DNA of 64,000 nucleotides from JACDAE01 sp963717195 (lineage in GTDB: Bacteria > Chloroflexota > Ktedonobacteria > Ktedonobacterales > Ktedonobacteraceae): NCBI GenBank assembly GCA_963717195.1, contig CAVQVR010000012.1, positions 248,001-312,000 on the forward strand, given 5' to 3'. The position numbers were made by a program, and so were the translations under genes. Of the stretch, positions 45,348-54,643 are shown one piece after another; the first letter of the stretch is position 1, and each line of letters opens with the position of its first letter. Under the pieces are notes generated by a model. The model had not been told where the DNA came from and did no database searches. It saw nothing but the letters and a program-made list of their open reading frames with translations.

Positions 45348-46262
45348 ATGAGTCGTAATCATCATTCTGACAAAAAAACGACCAATGGATCGAATAATCG
45401 CAATCGAAAAGCGACACGCTATTCGCCGAGCTATCGCTCATCCAGCAACCAGAATGGTCATATCACCGAGGATGAACGCCTGCTGCAGCGTCCAACACAG
45501 CCTCTCATCAGTCCCACCGAGCCAGTTCCTCAGGAGCAGGTCAAAGAGGAACAACACGCACTCGACCGCGCCCTCCATCTTGATTTTACGATGACCGATC
45601 CCTGGCGCGTCTTTCGCATTATGAGCGAGTTTGTGGATGGCTTTGATGTCCTCGCGCATATTCCTCCCTCTGTAGCGTTCTTTGGCTCCGCTCGCTTAAA
45701 ACCGAACTCTCCTGCATATCGGGCTGCAGAAGAGACGGCACGCTTGCTGGCAAGAGTTGGCTTCGGTATCATCACTGGTGGTGGCCCAGGCATTATGGAA
45801 GCCGCGAACAAGGGAGCTCAGGAGGAAGACTCCTGCTCTATTGGCTGCAATATCGAACTCCCTTTTGAGCAAGCATCCAATCAATACCTGGATATCTCCG
45901 TGGACTTTAGCTACTTCTTTGTACGCAAAACCATGTTTGTCAAATACTCAGAAGCGTTCATTATCTTTCCAGGCGGCTTTGGTACGATGGATGAACTTTT
46001 TGAGGCGTTAACGCTGATTCAGACGAAGAAGGTCAATCATTTCCCGGTAATCCTCTACGATTTAAGCTTCTGGGGTGGTCTGATTAACTGGATTAACAAA
46101 TCCATGATAGAACTGGGCACCATCTCGCCAGAGGATGCACTTCTGCTCCAACTCTGTGACGATCCAGCCGAGATCTGTAAGATTGTGGTCGCGGCATACA
46201 AAGAGAGCTATCACCAGGATCTTTCAATCCGCACACATCATCGAGACCAATCAATTCGTTAA
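45348..46262 (+). CDS. LOG family (TIGR00730-type Rossmann) protein
   Basis: The product is 304 residues with a Ser/Asn/Gln-rich lead of about 75 residues. The core has 'SVAFFGSARLKPNSPAYRAA', 'GFGIITGGGPGIMEAANKGA' and the signature 'FPGGFGTMDELFEALTLIQ'. Family members hydrolyse nucleoside monophosphates at the N-glycosidic bond, as in cytokinin-activating LOG enzymes and PpnN-like nucleosidases. It is likely co-transcribed with glgB, but no shared pathway is apparent. Confidence 0.92.
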   Translation: MSRNHHSDKKTTNGSNNRNRKATRYSPSYRSSSNQNGHITEDERLLQRPTQPLISPTEPVPQEQVKEEQHALDRALHLDFTMTDPWRVFRIMSEFVDGFDVLAHIPPSVAFFGSARLKPNSPAYRAAEETARLLARVGFGIITGGGPGIMEAANKGAQEEDSCSIGCNIELPFEQASNQYLDISVDFSYFFVRKTMFVKYSEAFIIFPGGFGTMDELFEALTLIQTKKVNHFPVILYDLSFWGGLINWINKSMIELGTISPEDALLLQLCDDPAEICKIVVAAYKESYHQDLSIRTHHRDQSIR

Positions 46263-46294
46263 TCTGGTTGGAAAGCAGGAGCGGGAGGCCATGG

Positions 46295-46798
46295 CTACTC
46301 CTCTCGCATTGCTCTCCGATAATACGCCATTTGCGTAGCAGACTCCTCAACGCCCACCATGATCGTATGCAAGTGAGAGGTCTCATATTCAGCAAGCGCT
46401 TTGAGCAGTTCGGCACAGATATATTCCGCAATCCGTTCAGCCGTCGAATTATCGATGGGTAGCTCAATCACGTCGGCGCGTGGGAAGAGATAGCGTTTGT
46501 CCTGGAAGCGGATCTCCCACGCATTCTCTACAGGGGTGAGTTGCAGGTGAGGATTATGCATTGGCAACAGGAAATGGTGGTTGAGGCGACGGCAGATTTC
46601 TCTGGTAAGCCGTTTGAGAATGGTAAAATCAAAGACCAGTCTATCATTCCCCAACTCCCCTTCAATCTCGACCAGCACGCCATAGTTGTGACCATGCAAG
46701 CGCTCACACTTGCCACCAAAGGTGATAAAATGGGCTGCACTAAAGCGTAGATAGCCGCCCTCAATCTTGACTTTGCGCATGACACGTACACTCGACAT
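46295..46798 (-). CDS. queD: 6-carboxy-tetrahydropterin synthase / PTPS family
   Basis: The ATG at 46798 follows GGAG at seven bases; the product is 167 residues. The zinc ligands are His in 'FSAAHF' and the pair in 'LHGHNYGV'; the catalytic Cys is in 'GGKCERLHGH'; 'VGVEES' supplies the substrate Glu. QueD makes 6-carboxy-tetrahydropterin for queuosine and other deazapurines; related enzymes make pterins. The insert around 'NHHFLLPMHNPHLQL' is typical of the archaeal/Chloroflexota subgroup. No queC or queE is adjacent, so the exact reaction is less sure than the family. Confidence 0.88.
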   Translation of the reverse strand: MSSVRVMRKVKIEGGYLRFSAAHFITFGGKCERLHGHNYGVLVEIEGELGNDRLVFDFTILKRLTREICRRLNHHFLLPMHNPHLQLTPVENAWEIRFQDKRYLFPRADVIELPIDNSTAERIAEYICAELLKALAEYETSHLHTIMVGVEESATQMAYYRRAMREE

Positions 46799-46949
46799 CC
46801 TGGCACTCCGTTTCATTCGACAGTTTTTTTCTTTGTGTGCAGGATATCATTAATGGGAAGTAGAAACAAGATGGATTGGTTCTACTTGCTCGCGACTGGG
46901 GTGAACGAGCGGCCGTTTCTAGCACATCGGTGGCTTCAAAGGCCATAGG

Positions 46950-46958
46950 TGGTATAAT
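46950..46958 (+). promoter_or_regulatory. Extended -10 promoter before the SCP2 gene
   Basis: TGGTATAAT at 46950-46958 is an extended -10 box without a good -35. The leader to 47195 would be about 230 bases and contains no coding frame that I trust. Confidence 0.4.
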
Positions 46959-47194
46959 AAACAACTAGACAACATCCGCTCGAAGCGAGATCGCTGTCGC
47001 AAAGGGTCTCGCGGGTATCGACGCTTGAGCCAGGGGTACCAGCATGTTTCAGAGCAGAAGCGCAACAAACAACAGGACTCTCTGCATAAAGCATCTCATC
47101 GTACACAAAACGGTTGAGAGAACCATTGTGATCGGTGATCTTTCCCAACGGCAGATGGTCATGAAAGAACATAGAGAAAGGCAGAATAAATCCA

Positions 47195-47515
47195 ATGACA
47201 GTTGCAGAAACCTTCGAAACAATGAAAAGCCTCTTTAACCCTAAAGCTGCAGCAGGCTTGAATAAAACAATTCAGTGGAACATCAGCGGAGAAGACGCAG
47301 GCAAATGGGCCATACAAATCGCCAATCAGACGTGTGAAGTCATTGCTGGTGGTGTCGAAAAACCCGATCTTACCCTCTCGATGAGCGATAAAGACTGGCT
47401 CTCCATCGCTGAGGGGAAACTCAATGCGATGCAAGCCTTTACGACGGGAAAAGTGAAGGCAGCGGGCGATCTTTCACTGGCAATGCGCGTCAACAATATC
47501 TTCCCACGTGGGTAA
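47195..47515 (+). CDS. SCP2 sterol-binding domain protein
   Basis: The product is 106 residues and is a single SCP2 domain. The pattern includes 'TIQWNISGEDAGKWAIQIAN', 'KPDLTLSMSDKDWLSIAEGK' and 'MQAFTTGKVKAAGDLSLAMR'. Stand-alone bacterial SCP2 proteins are thought to bind lipids or acyl-CoAs in a hydrophobic pocket. It lies upstream of PAC2 and an acyl-CoA synthetase on the same strand, but a 411-base gap argues against one operon. Confidence 0.9.
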   Translation: MTVAETFETMKSLFNPKAAAGLNKTIQWNISGEDAGKWAIQIANQTCEVIAGGVEKPDLTLSMSDKDWLSIAEGKLNAMQAFTTGKVKAAGDLSLAMRVNNIFPRG

Positions 47516-47926
47516 TACCTTCTCTCTTTAGTAGAGACTCTGGCTTTCCTCCTGCAAATTATGAGCACGGCGGATTGCACACGACTCTCTACGGATATTC
47601 ATGGGCACTTGAATTGTGCCTCTACACTCGCAGTCCCAGGGGGGGGAAAGTACACTCTTAATGACACAAAAGGTGTATTTTCTCCTGATCGAAGGGGGCT
47701 GGATTCGATGTGTTATACTGGAGCAACACCAGCACCTCTCATATAGGTCAGCCAGATTGACAACCATTTTTGCACATATTAACGATTTCAGGAGGTGGAT
47801 GGCGGCGCATCACGGAGCATAGATGCTCACGTACTCCCTCAAGGGGTACGCTTGCTGGCGTTGAGAATGTACCATATATTTGCTTGAAAATAGGACCAAC
47901 AACAAGCGGATAATGAGGTATCGCTT
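47516..47926. other. Intergenic region before the PAC2 gene
   Basis: No convincing gene. TATACT near 47712 is a possible -10 box, and GTACTCCC-TCAA-GGGGTAC near 47833 forms a small hairpin. A leader for PAC2 is the likely content. Confidence 0.3.
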
Positions 47927-48880
47927 ATGTCGTTTATACACTATCACAACCGACCTATACTGCGAGATCCTATCGTCGTGGTCGCCTTTGGTGGATGGAA
48001 TGATGCCGCCGAAGCAGCAACAACGGCCCTACGATTTCTGGTTGACCGTTGGAAACCAATCAAAATCGCGGAAATTGACTCGGAAGATTTCTTTGTATTT
48101 ACTGAAACAAGACCAACTGTCAAAATGGTTGATGGGATACAGCGCACGCTTATCTGGCCTACGAATCAGTTCTTTGCGCATATAGCATCTGAATTAAGTC
48201 GCGACGTTATCCTCTTCACTGGTGTGGAACCACAATTGAAGTGGAAGACCTTCAGCGCAAGCTTCCTTGAAGTATGTCAACATTTTAACGTCTCGGAGAT
48301 TGTGTTTCTGGGTGCACTCCTTGCCGATGTTCCTCACTCTATTGAGGTGCCTATTACAGGAACATCATCCAATAGCGATGTCATGGAGCGCCTGCGCGAG
48401 ATGGATATCCATAGTTCCCGCTATGAGGGGCCAACAGGCATGATCGGTGTCCTGCAGGATGCCTTTCGACGCGTACAGATCCCTTCCGCAACGTTATGGG
48501 CAGCCGCACCTCATTATCTTGCGGCAACTCCCAACATCAAGGTTACCTCTGCTCTGCTGACCTATGTCAATACATATCTTTCCTTTGGCCTGGATTTAAG
48601 CGATATCCAATCGGATGCCATCCATTTCGAGGAGCAGATTACGACCCTGGTAGAGCGAGATCCAGAGGCAAGTGCCTATGTGCGCAAACTGGAAGAACAA
48701 CTGGAGCAGAATGCGGATGAGGATGAGGATGAGGATGAGGAGAAAACGACGAATCCCGATATCTCAATAGGTACAGGCCCACTTCCCAGCGCAGATACAC
48801 TGATCCGTGACGTTGAAGAACTGTTACGACAAGAACGCAAGAACGGTTCCAACCAGGACGATAATGAGGATGATGAATGA
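47927..48880 (+). CDS. PAC2 family protein
   Basis: The product is 317 residues. It matches the PAC2 (proteasome assembly chaperone 2-like) family: 'DPIVVVAFGGWNDAAEAATT', 'ILFTGVEPQLKWKTFSASFL', 'IVFLGALLADVPHS' and 'SRYEGPTGMIGVLQDA'. The C-terminal 75 residues are acidic, with a run of Asp-Glu near 265-272 made by a GATGAG repeat. Actinobacterial and Chloroflexota members often lie with proteasome or acyl-CoA genes. The stop overlaps the next start by ATGA, so the two are translationally coupled. Confidence 0.9.
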   Translation: MSFIHYHNRPILRDPIVVVAFGGWNDAAEAATTALRFLVDRWKPIKIAEIDSEDFFVFTETRPTVKMVDGIQRTLIWPTNQFFAHIASELSRDVILFTGVEPQLKWKTFSASFLEVCQHFNVSEIVFLGALLADVPHSIEVPITGTSSNSDVMERLREMDIHSSRYEGPTGMIGVLQDAFRRVQIPSATLWAAAPHYLAATPNIKVTSALLTYVNTYLSFGLDLSDIQSDAIHFEEQITTLVERDPEASAYVRKLEEQLEQNADEDEDEDEEKTTNPDISIGTGPLPSADTLIRDVEELLRQERKNGSNQDDNEDDE

Positions 48881-50304
48881 ACAAGACACTGTATACATTA
48901 GAAGAAGTGCTTCAACCGCGCTCAGTAGCAATACTGGGCGCATCTCGTGCTCCCCACAAATGGGGCCACGTTGCATCCAGGCAACTCATCGAAGGAGGCT
49001 TCCCTGGCGCTATCTATTTAGTTACGCCGTCCGCACCTGAGATTCTCGGTCGTGCTACCTATCGCAGCCTGCGTGACGTACCAGGACCAGTTGACCTCGC
49101 CGTGATCTCCACATCGTTTCACTACGTCTCCCAATCGGTCGATGACTGTATCGAACATGGCGTTAAAGGCATTGTGATTATCACTGCTGGTTTCAGCGAA
49201 ACAGGTCCACAAGGACGGGAACTGGAGCGACAACTGGTTGCACGTTGTCATCAACATGGCATTCGCGTCATTGGCAGCAACTGTATGGGAATCTATGTCC
49301 GGCGCTCTCGACTCAACGCGCTGGGAATGGTCTTTCCGCTACCGAGGGGGCCAATCGGTCTCGTCTCACAAAGCGGTAACCTGGGCATGTATTTCTATGC
49401 CCAGGCACACCTGGACGGTCTGGGCTTCACCACCTTTCTCAGCATGGGCAACGCCTGCGATGTCACCTTCCCCGAATACATGCAATATCTGGCTAATGAT
49501 CCGCAAACAACGGTCATCGCGGGCTATGTCGAGGCCATTCAAGAGCAAACGCTGCGTCAGGTGACGAGAGAGATGCGCGAGCGGGATCGCTATAAGCCGG
49601 TTGTTATTCTCTTGAGTGGCGCAACCGATGTGGGAGTACGTGCGGCTCTGGCACATACAGGTTCTCAGGCCAGCGTGCGTCCAGATCATGATACGGCTCT
49701 TCTCGGTAGTGGCGTTGTGCGTGTGCTCCGCTCCGACGAACTCTTCCCGGTCGCACAGGCCCTGGCTCAGCAACCTCCCACTCCACGTGGAGGACGACGT
49801 ATCGCGATTGTTGGTGATGGTGGTGGAAGCGTCGTCGCCACTGGTGATGCCTGTATACGAGCTGGACTGGAGGTTCCTGTTCTCTGTGCCGAAACGCAGC
49901 ATGGACTACGAGCATTGATGCCCGCACGCGCGACCGCAACGAATCCCGTTGACGTAGCAGGAGCCGCAGACGAAGATCCCTTATCGTTCGCTCACCTTAG
50001 TGAAATATGTCTGAAAGATCCAGATATCGATGGCGTTATCATCACAGGCCTGTTTGGAGGCTATCGCTGGTTGCTTTCTGAAGAGTTCGGTGCACGGGAG
50101 GAAGCAGCCGCACACATGCTTGGTCAGCTTGTCAGGCAGTATAAAAAGCCGGTCCTGGTACAGACTGTATACGCACGTCATGATATTCCTGCATTGCATC
50201 TGCTACGAGAAGAGAGTGTCCCTTACTACGAATCGGTTGAGATTACCTGCCGTGCGATGGCCGCGCTGGCCGAGATCGGACAATTTCTGGCAGCTGATAG
50301 GTAA
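48877..50304 (+). CDS. ADP-forming acetate-CoA ligase, alpha-type (CoA-binding/ligase) subunit
   Basis: The product is 475 residues. A CoA-binding domain starts 'VLQPRSVAILGASRAPHKWG', followed by the first ligase domain with 'GPIGLVSQSGNLGMY' and the second with 'RRIAIVGDGGGSVVATGDA' and 'TNPVDVAG'. The likely phospho-His lies in 'AALAHTGSQA'. The ATP-grasp beta part is absent, so it needs a separate beta subunit or has lost ATP synthesis. Enzymes of this type convert acyl-CoA, ADP and phosphate to acid, CoA and ATP. It overlaps PAC2 by four bases and ends at a terminator. Confidence 0.9.
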   Translation: MNKTLYTLEEVLQPRSVAILGASRAPHKWGHVASRQLIEGGFPGAIYLVTPSAPEILGRATYRSLRDVPGPVDLAVISTSFHYVSQSVDDCIEHGVKGIVIITAGFSETGPQGRELERQLVARCHQHGIRVIGSNCMGIYVRRSRLNALGMVFPLPRGPIGLVSQSGNLGMYFYAQAHLDGLGFTTFLSMGNACDVTFPEYMQYLANDPQTTVIAGYVEAIQEQTLRQVTREMRERDRYKPVVILLSGATDVGVRAALAHTGSQASVRPDHDTALLGSGVVRVLRSDELFPVAQALAQQPPTPRGGRRIAIVGDGGGSVVATGDACIRAGLEVPVLCAETQHGLRALMPARATATNPVDVAGAADEDPLSFAHLSEICLKDPDIDGVIITGLFGGYRWLLSEEFGAREEAAAHMLGQLVRQYKKPVLVQTVYARHDIPALHLLREESVPYYESVEITCRAMAALAEIGQFLAADR

Positions 50305-50341
50305 ACGAGAGCAGGGGTTTTAAGACTTCAGTTCCCAACAG

Positions 50342-50374
50342 GCAACATTGCGGGCGACGGCAATGTTGCTCGTT
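50342..50374 (+). terminator. Terminator of the PAC2-ligase operon
   Basis: GCAACATTGC (50342-50351) pairs with 50360-50369 and is followed by TCGTTTT. Confidence 0.75.
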
Positions 50375-50400
50375 TTAATCTCATGCACAGGCACTCCCCT

Positions 50401-50730
50401 TTAGAACTGAGTTGCGCCAAGCACGAGCACAGTCAGTACAACGAACGATATCAGGATACCCAGGGTACACAGGATAAACCGACGCACATAAAGGTTCGCA
50501 TGGTCTTCATTTTGTACGCCTATTCCTCCATAGTAAAGATCAGATGCTGCGGCGGAGGTAGAAATCGTTGCCATCTGACTGAAACTGGCAACGCTTAGAG
50601 GAGGTTTCCTTCCCCGCCCGATCTTTCCTTCATGGAACGCACCATTCGCATACAGGTACATATGTAGCAGGGTACCACATACAACAAGCACGACGAAGAA
50701 CAACAGAAAGAGTAAAGCCAACAGAGCCAT
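50401..50730 (-). CDS. Small two-helix membrane protein
   Basis: The ATG at 50730 has GGAGGA seven bases ahead; the product is 109 residues. A first helix 'LLALLFLLFFVVLVVCGTLL' and a last helix 'FILCTLGILISFVVLTVLVL' bracket a loop of about 50 residues with a basic start ('GKIGRGRKPP') and the motif 'DLYYGGIGVQNEDHANLYVR'. I know no function for it. It converges on the PAC2-ligase operon. Confidence 0.65.
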   Translation of the reverse strand: MALLALLFLLFFVVLVVCGTLLHMYLYANGAFHEGKIGRGRKPPLSVASFSQMATISTSAAASDLYYGGIGVQNEDHANLYVRRFILCTLGILISFVVLTVLVLGATQF

Positions 50731-51123
50731 AGCATGTTCCTCCATCGTTTTGAGCGGGACTATTCCCACAGGTTCGACAAACTATAGACGTTTCACGCTA
50801 CCACATCTTAAAATTTGAGGGTGTCCACCTCATAGCAGTGGTACGCTCCACTTGCTATAGGTTAGACGTGAAGCACAATCTATTATAAAATGGCTCCTTA
50901 GAAAAGAGGTGCAACACTAAAAATGGGGACATTTTGAGGTTCCTTGCCCAGCTGGGGGTCACACACGAAGCGGATCTTATGCGGTATGCGGACGTTTCCA
51001 CCGCAATCAACACGTGGCAAGGCGTTTTGAAAGGCAGAGCCCTGGTCTAAATCACCAGGAAAGAGAAGGAGAGATGATATCAGAGCTCTTCACTCTTTAA
51101 AACCATCTCCCCCAAAACAGCAT
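50731..51123. other. Intergenic region with a possible gene fragment
   Basis: A short plus-strand frame near 50934-51050 reads 'RFLAQLGVTHEADLMRYA' then 'DVSTAINTWQGVLKGRALV' before a stop. It looks protein-like but has no ribosome site, so it may be a remnant. Nothing else is seen. Confidence 0.25.
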
Positions 51124-52095
51124 CTATAACACAACAGTGACTTTGCGCAACTTACCACCACGTAGGAAGCTGACCGACAGCTTCTCTCCACGTTGGTGAC
51201 GGCGCACAATACGCTGCAAATCTTGCGGCTCCATTACAACATCACTATCAACGTTGAGAATCACATCCAGGCGCTTGAGCTCTGCCCGCTCAGCCGGACT
51301 ACCAGAGCGTACCTCCAGTACTTGCATGCCATACAGTTGAGAGAGATTGAGTGCACGCACTACAGTGGTATCTACCTTTGTACGCATGCCACCCACACCG
51401 AGCGAGATGCCTGTAGTGGCTGCACGCTTTTGGGTAAATCGTGCTACCACTGATTTCACCGTATCCAGTGGAACGGAAAAGCCCAATCCATGTGCCATCG
51501 CCATCATTGCAGTCGTAATACCAACCACACGCCCTGCACTATCAACGAGTGGTCCACCGGAATTGCCGGGATTAATCGATGTGTCGGTCTGGATCAGATT
51601 GGTCATTTTGCGCATATCTGGGACATCCAGAGTACGCCCTAATGCACTAACGACACCTGCTGTAACAGTCCAATTCAAGCCATAGGGATTCCCCACCGCA
51701 ATCACCAGTTGCCCGACACGCAAGGGGGCGCGTCCCAGTTCAGCAACGGGGAGATGATCCGCTCCAATACGCAACACGGCTACGTCAACATCGCTATCGC
51801 TGCCAACCAACCCGGCATCGAACTTGCGCCCATCCGCCAATGTCACCTGGATACGCCTGGCCCGCTCCACTACATGGGCGTTGGTCAGGATTTGCCCGTC
51901 GGAGGCAAAAATGAAACCCGAACCAAGGCCACCACCTGGTTCAGAGGGTGGGGCAGAACGACCTGGACGTCTGTAATGTCTCTCCCCATGCTCTATATCG
52001 ATACGTACAACCGCTGGTCCCACTCGCTCTGCCGCAGTCGTGACGGCATGAGAGTAAGCGTCCAGTGCGTGTGCATCCTTCTCATATATACTCAT
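51124..52095 (-). CDS. HtrA-like trypsin/PDZ serine protease
   Basis: The product is 323 residues. The catalytic triad is His74 in 'LTNAHVVER', Asp104 in 'DSDVDVAVLRI' and Ser179 in 'INPGNSGGPLVD'. A PDZ domain (about 225-323) ends the chain. Unlike DegP/HtrA, it has no signal peptide or membrane helix before the protease domain, so it is predicted to be cytoplasmic, or to start further upstream in a frame I cannot support. Such enzymes degrade or refold damaged proteins. It is divergent from the SMI1/KNR4 gene. Confidence 0.92.
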   Translation of the reverse strand: MSIYEKDAHALDAYSHAVTTAAERVGPAVVRIDIEHGERHYRRPGRSAPPSEPGGGLGSGFIFASDGQILTNAHVVERARRIQVTLADGRKFDAGLVGSDSDVDVAVLRIGADHLPVAELGRAPLRVGQLVIAVGNPYGLNWTVTAGVVSALGRTLDVPDMRKMTNLIQTDTSINPGNSGGPLVDSAGRVVGITTAMMAMAHGLGFSVPLDTVKSVVARFTQKRAATTGISLGVGGMRTKVDTTVVRALNLSQLYGMQVLEVRSGSPAERAELKRLDVILNVDSDVVMEPQDLQRIVRRHQRGEKLSVSFLRGGKLRKVTVVL

Positions 52096-52283
52096 AACCG
52101 GTACTGTACTTTCTCGTGGAACCCATTCAGTGTAGTTGTGCGAGGCTACAACTCAACAAGCTTGATACCTATTCTATCACACTCCTATACAAACCACCAC
52201 CATCATAAACCCGAAGCTGAGAGAGAGTTGTGCCGAGCAGCGTGTTGAGGTACAATCCAGGAAAAATGATCGGAGGGGTACGT

Positions 52284-53018
52284 ATGGCAAATGAGAGACC
52301 TCAGCACTTTGACGAAGCATTCTTGCGTTGGTTTCGGGAGCAGACGGAAGAGGCGTGGCGAACCTATCAGGCAAGAACATTCGAGGATTTTGTCGCTTCG
52401 GGAGTGGGTGGGTATGACCGGCAACAGGGAACGTGCTGGCCAGGTGGATTGAGTGAGCAAGAAATTGCGACCATCGAGCAGCAACACCACGTGAGGTTCC
52501 CTCCTGATTATCGCCTCTTTCTCCAGGTGCTGCACAGTTTGGATCGACCACAAGCGGGGGCGAGATATGCTCCCGATGGCAAAACGATGATCCCGGTTAG
52601 GATGCCATCGTTCTACCATTGGCAAAGAGATACTGAGGCGATTGCAGCGGCTTCCGAGTGGTTGGTTGAAGGGCTGGTTTTCGATGTCCAGCACAATCAT
52701 CTGTGGCCGCAGAGTTGGGGAGCCAGACCTGCCACGGCCGTGGCACAGCAGGCTCGCGTGCAAGAACTCGTGGAGAACGCCCCCAAACTGATTCCTATTC
52801 TTGGGCATCGCTACCTGCTAGCCGAGCCATGTGAAGTTGGCAATCCCGTTCTGTCCATCTACCAGTCAGATATCATTATCTATGGAGTGAACTTGTATGA
52901 CTACTTTCTGACAGAATTTGGGGATCTCACCGGGGGAGGACGCTCATATGGTTCTCAACTCACGCAAGAGAAATTCGAAATGTACCAGAGGATTCCCTTC
53001 TGGGGAGAGCTTTTGTGA
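52284..53018 (+). CDS. SMI1/KNR4 family protein
   Basis: The ATG at 52284 follows CGGAGGGG; the product is 244 residues. The core shows 'GLSEQEIATIEQQHHVRFPP' and 'DYRLFLQVLHSL', the standard first helices of SMI1/KNR4 (SUKH) domains, then 'LIPILGHRYLLAEP' and 'NPVLSIYQSDIIIYG'. In bacteria SUKH proteins are often immunity proteins for contact-dependent toxins, but many are orphan. No toxin gene is adjacent. It lies at the edge of the xis-int island. Confidence 0.88.
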   Translation: MANERPQHFDEAFLRWFREQTEEAWRTYQARTFEDFVASGVGGYDRQQGTCWPGGLSEQEIATIEQQHHVRFPPDYRLFLQVLHSLDRPQAGARYAPDGKTMIPVRMPSFYHWQRDTEAIAAASEWLVEGLVFDVQHNHLWPQSWGARPATAVAQQARVQELVENAPKLIPILGHRYLLAEPCEVGNPVLSIYQSDIIIYGVNLYDYFLTEFGDLTGGGRSYGSQLTQEKFEMYQRIPFWGELL

Positions 53019-53154
53019 GAAAAAGAACATCTCAGGGAACCTCAGAGCCCCTCTCCAGTGAAGTCCATTAGAAGACATCTGGTATAAGACATACTATGCT
53101 AATGGAGTCATGCATCGGCTTGAGAACAGCCGTGAGGAGCTTATTTCATTGCTA

Positions 53155-53177
53155 TTGACAGCAGAGTTGACAGCAAA
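53155..53177. repeat. Direct repeats TTGACAGCA after the integrase gene
   Basis: TTGACAGCA occurs at 53155-53163 and 53167-53175, just after the integrase stop. The same word in opposite sense, TTTGCTGTCA, is at 54951-54960 beyond the excisionase. They resemble arm-type sites of a recombination module. Confidence 0.4.
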
Positions 53178-53189
53178 ACCACACGAACG

Positions 53190-54353
53190 TTAGAGAGCCT
53201 CATCCAGAGAAATGCTGAACGGTTTAAAGTGCCTATCGAGCTGGTCCATGGCCTCTCGTTGCAGGCTGGGCAGCACATGAGAATACACATTGAGCGTAAT
53301 ACTCACGTTACTGTGCCCTAAGATCTCCTGCACCACTTTAGGATGGATTCCCATCGTCAGCAGAATAGTCGCTGCACTGTGTCGAAGATCATGGAAACGC
53401 ATATCTGAGAGTCCTGCGAGCTTCAGTAACTGCTTAAACTCTTTGAATAATGCGCTCAAGCCGTAATGGCCACCAAGGGTATTGCAGAAAACGAGATCAT
53501 GCTCTTGCCATTTTTCACCAACGGCGAGCCGTCGCTCGAGCTGGCATTTTCGATGCTGTTTTAGGGCATCAAGAACAAATTGAGGTAAGGAGACACTGCG
53601 CCTGCTCGACGCTGTTTTGGGATCCGTTTCCACATACGCATGCTTCTGTGTCTGATCCGGATGCACATAGGAGACAGTGCGCTGTACCTGAAGTCGTGCT
53701 GTTTCAAAATGAATATCGCTCCAGCGTAAGGCTAAAAGTTCGCCTCGCCTCATACCTGTAGTAATCGCGACGGTCAGCAAACAGTGCAGCCGATGATTTC
53801 TTGCCGCATCAAGAAGGCTCTGAGCCTGCTCTGGCGTGAGCACATGCATCTCATGCTTTTCTGGACGAGGTGGCGTCACACTTTTACAAGGATTTGTCGC
53901 GATCTTTTTCCATTTGACCGCATCGTCTAATGCCGTAGACATGATCGTATGGATCAGCCGAACAGTATTTGGCGAAAGCTCGTCTTCCAGCAGCTGGCTA
54001 TAGAAGTGTTGAAGCAGCGCATTGGTTAACTTCTGAAGTCTCACGGACCCGAGTGCTGGCATCACATGTCGATGGAGGTAACTGTTGTACGACGTATAGG
54101 TAACCGCTTTGATCGTTGATCGGCGTACCTCCAGCCAGTGCTCGAGATAACTCTCGACGGTTATTGCCGTATTTTGAACCAGGGTTCCCTGTTCGACCGC
54201 TTGCTGCGCTTTTCTCAGTTTTTCTTGCACTTCTTTCCTTGTTTTGCCATACAGATACTTCCGTTTCCCCGTTGGCAGGATGAGACTGGATGTCCAGCGC
54301 TTATCACTTTCACGATAGTAAATGGACCCGTCGCCGTGTCCTCGATGTTTCAT
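53190..54353 (-). CDS. Site-specific integrase (tyrosine recombinase, Tn916/phage type)
   Basis: The ATG at 54353 has GAAAGGA ahead; the product is 387 residues. An N-terminal arm-binding domain ('GSIYYRESDKRWTSSLILP', 1-55) precedes a SAM-like core domain (62-160). The catalytic residues are Arg202 in 'TGMRRGELLALRW', His321/Arg324 in 'FHDLRHSAATIL', His347 in 'LGHSN' and Tyr357 in 'LNVYSHV'. All are present, so it may be active. It follows a small excisionase-like gene and defines an integrated element whose other end is not seen. Confidence 0.95.
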   Translation of the reverse strand: MKHRGHGDGSIYYRESDKRWTSSLILPTGKRKYLYGKTRKEVQEKLRKAQQAVEQGTLVQNTAITVESYLEHWLEVRRSTIKAVTYTSYNSYLHRHVMPALGSVRLQKLTNALLQHFYSQLLEDELSPNTVRLIHTIMSTALDDAVKWKKIATNPCKSVTPPRPEKHEMHVLTPEQAQSLLDAARNHRLHCLLTVAITTGMRRGELLALRWSDIHFETARLQVQRTVSYVHPDQTQKHAYVETDPKTASSRRSVSLPQFVLDALKQHRKCQLERRLAVGEKWQEHDLVFCNTLGGHYGLSALFKEFKQLLKLAGLSDMRFHDLRHSAATILLTMGIHPKVVQEILGHSNVSITLNVYSHVLPSLQREAMDQLDRHFKPFSISLDEAL

Positions 54354-54643
54354 GACACACATTCCTTTCATGATATGGTTCTTCTTTCTCGTGATGGATT
54401 TGGTGTTCGCTCAGATCAATCGTTACGTTTGCATGTGCATATTTTCCTCCAACTTCAGGAAACGCAAGAAGAAACCAACAGAGAGAGAACAAGCGTAGCA
54501 GATTTACTTCTTTTCTGGTAGCGTTTTTTCAAGATACGCCTCATACTAGGAATTTTGTCTTTCTACGGGGTAGCAAGGTTTTTGTTACTAGCCTGCATTA
54601 CCTGGCAACGTATAGGCTAGCTAGCAGAGAACACATGGTGCTT

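Noticed and set aside
47044..47238. 64-codon plus-strand frame before SCP2
   Set aside because: It overlaps the SCP2 start, has no ribosome site and looks non-coding.
48716..48742. GATGAG tandem repeat in the PAC2 gene
   Set aside because: It is a short acidic low-complexity run in a coding frame, not a regulatory repeat.
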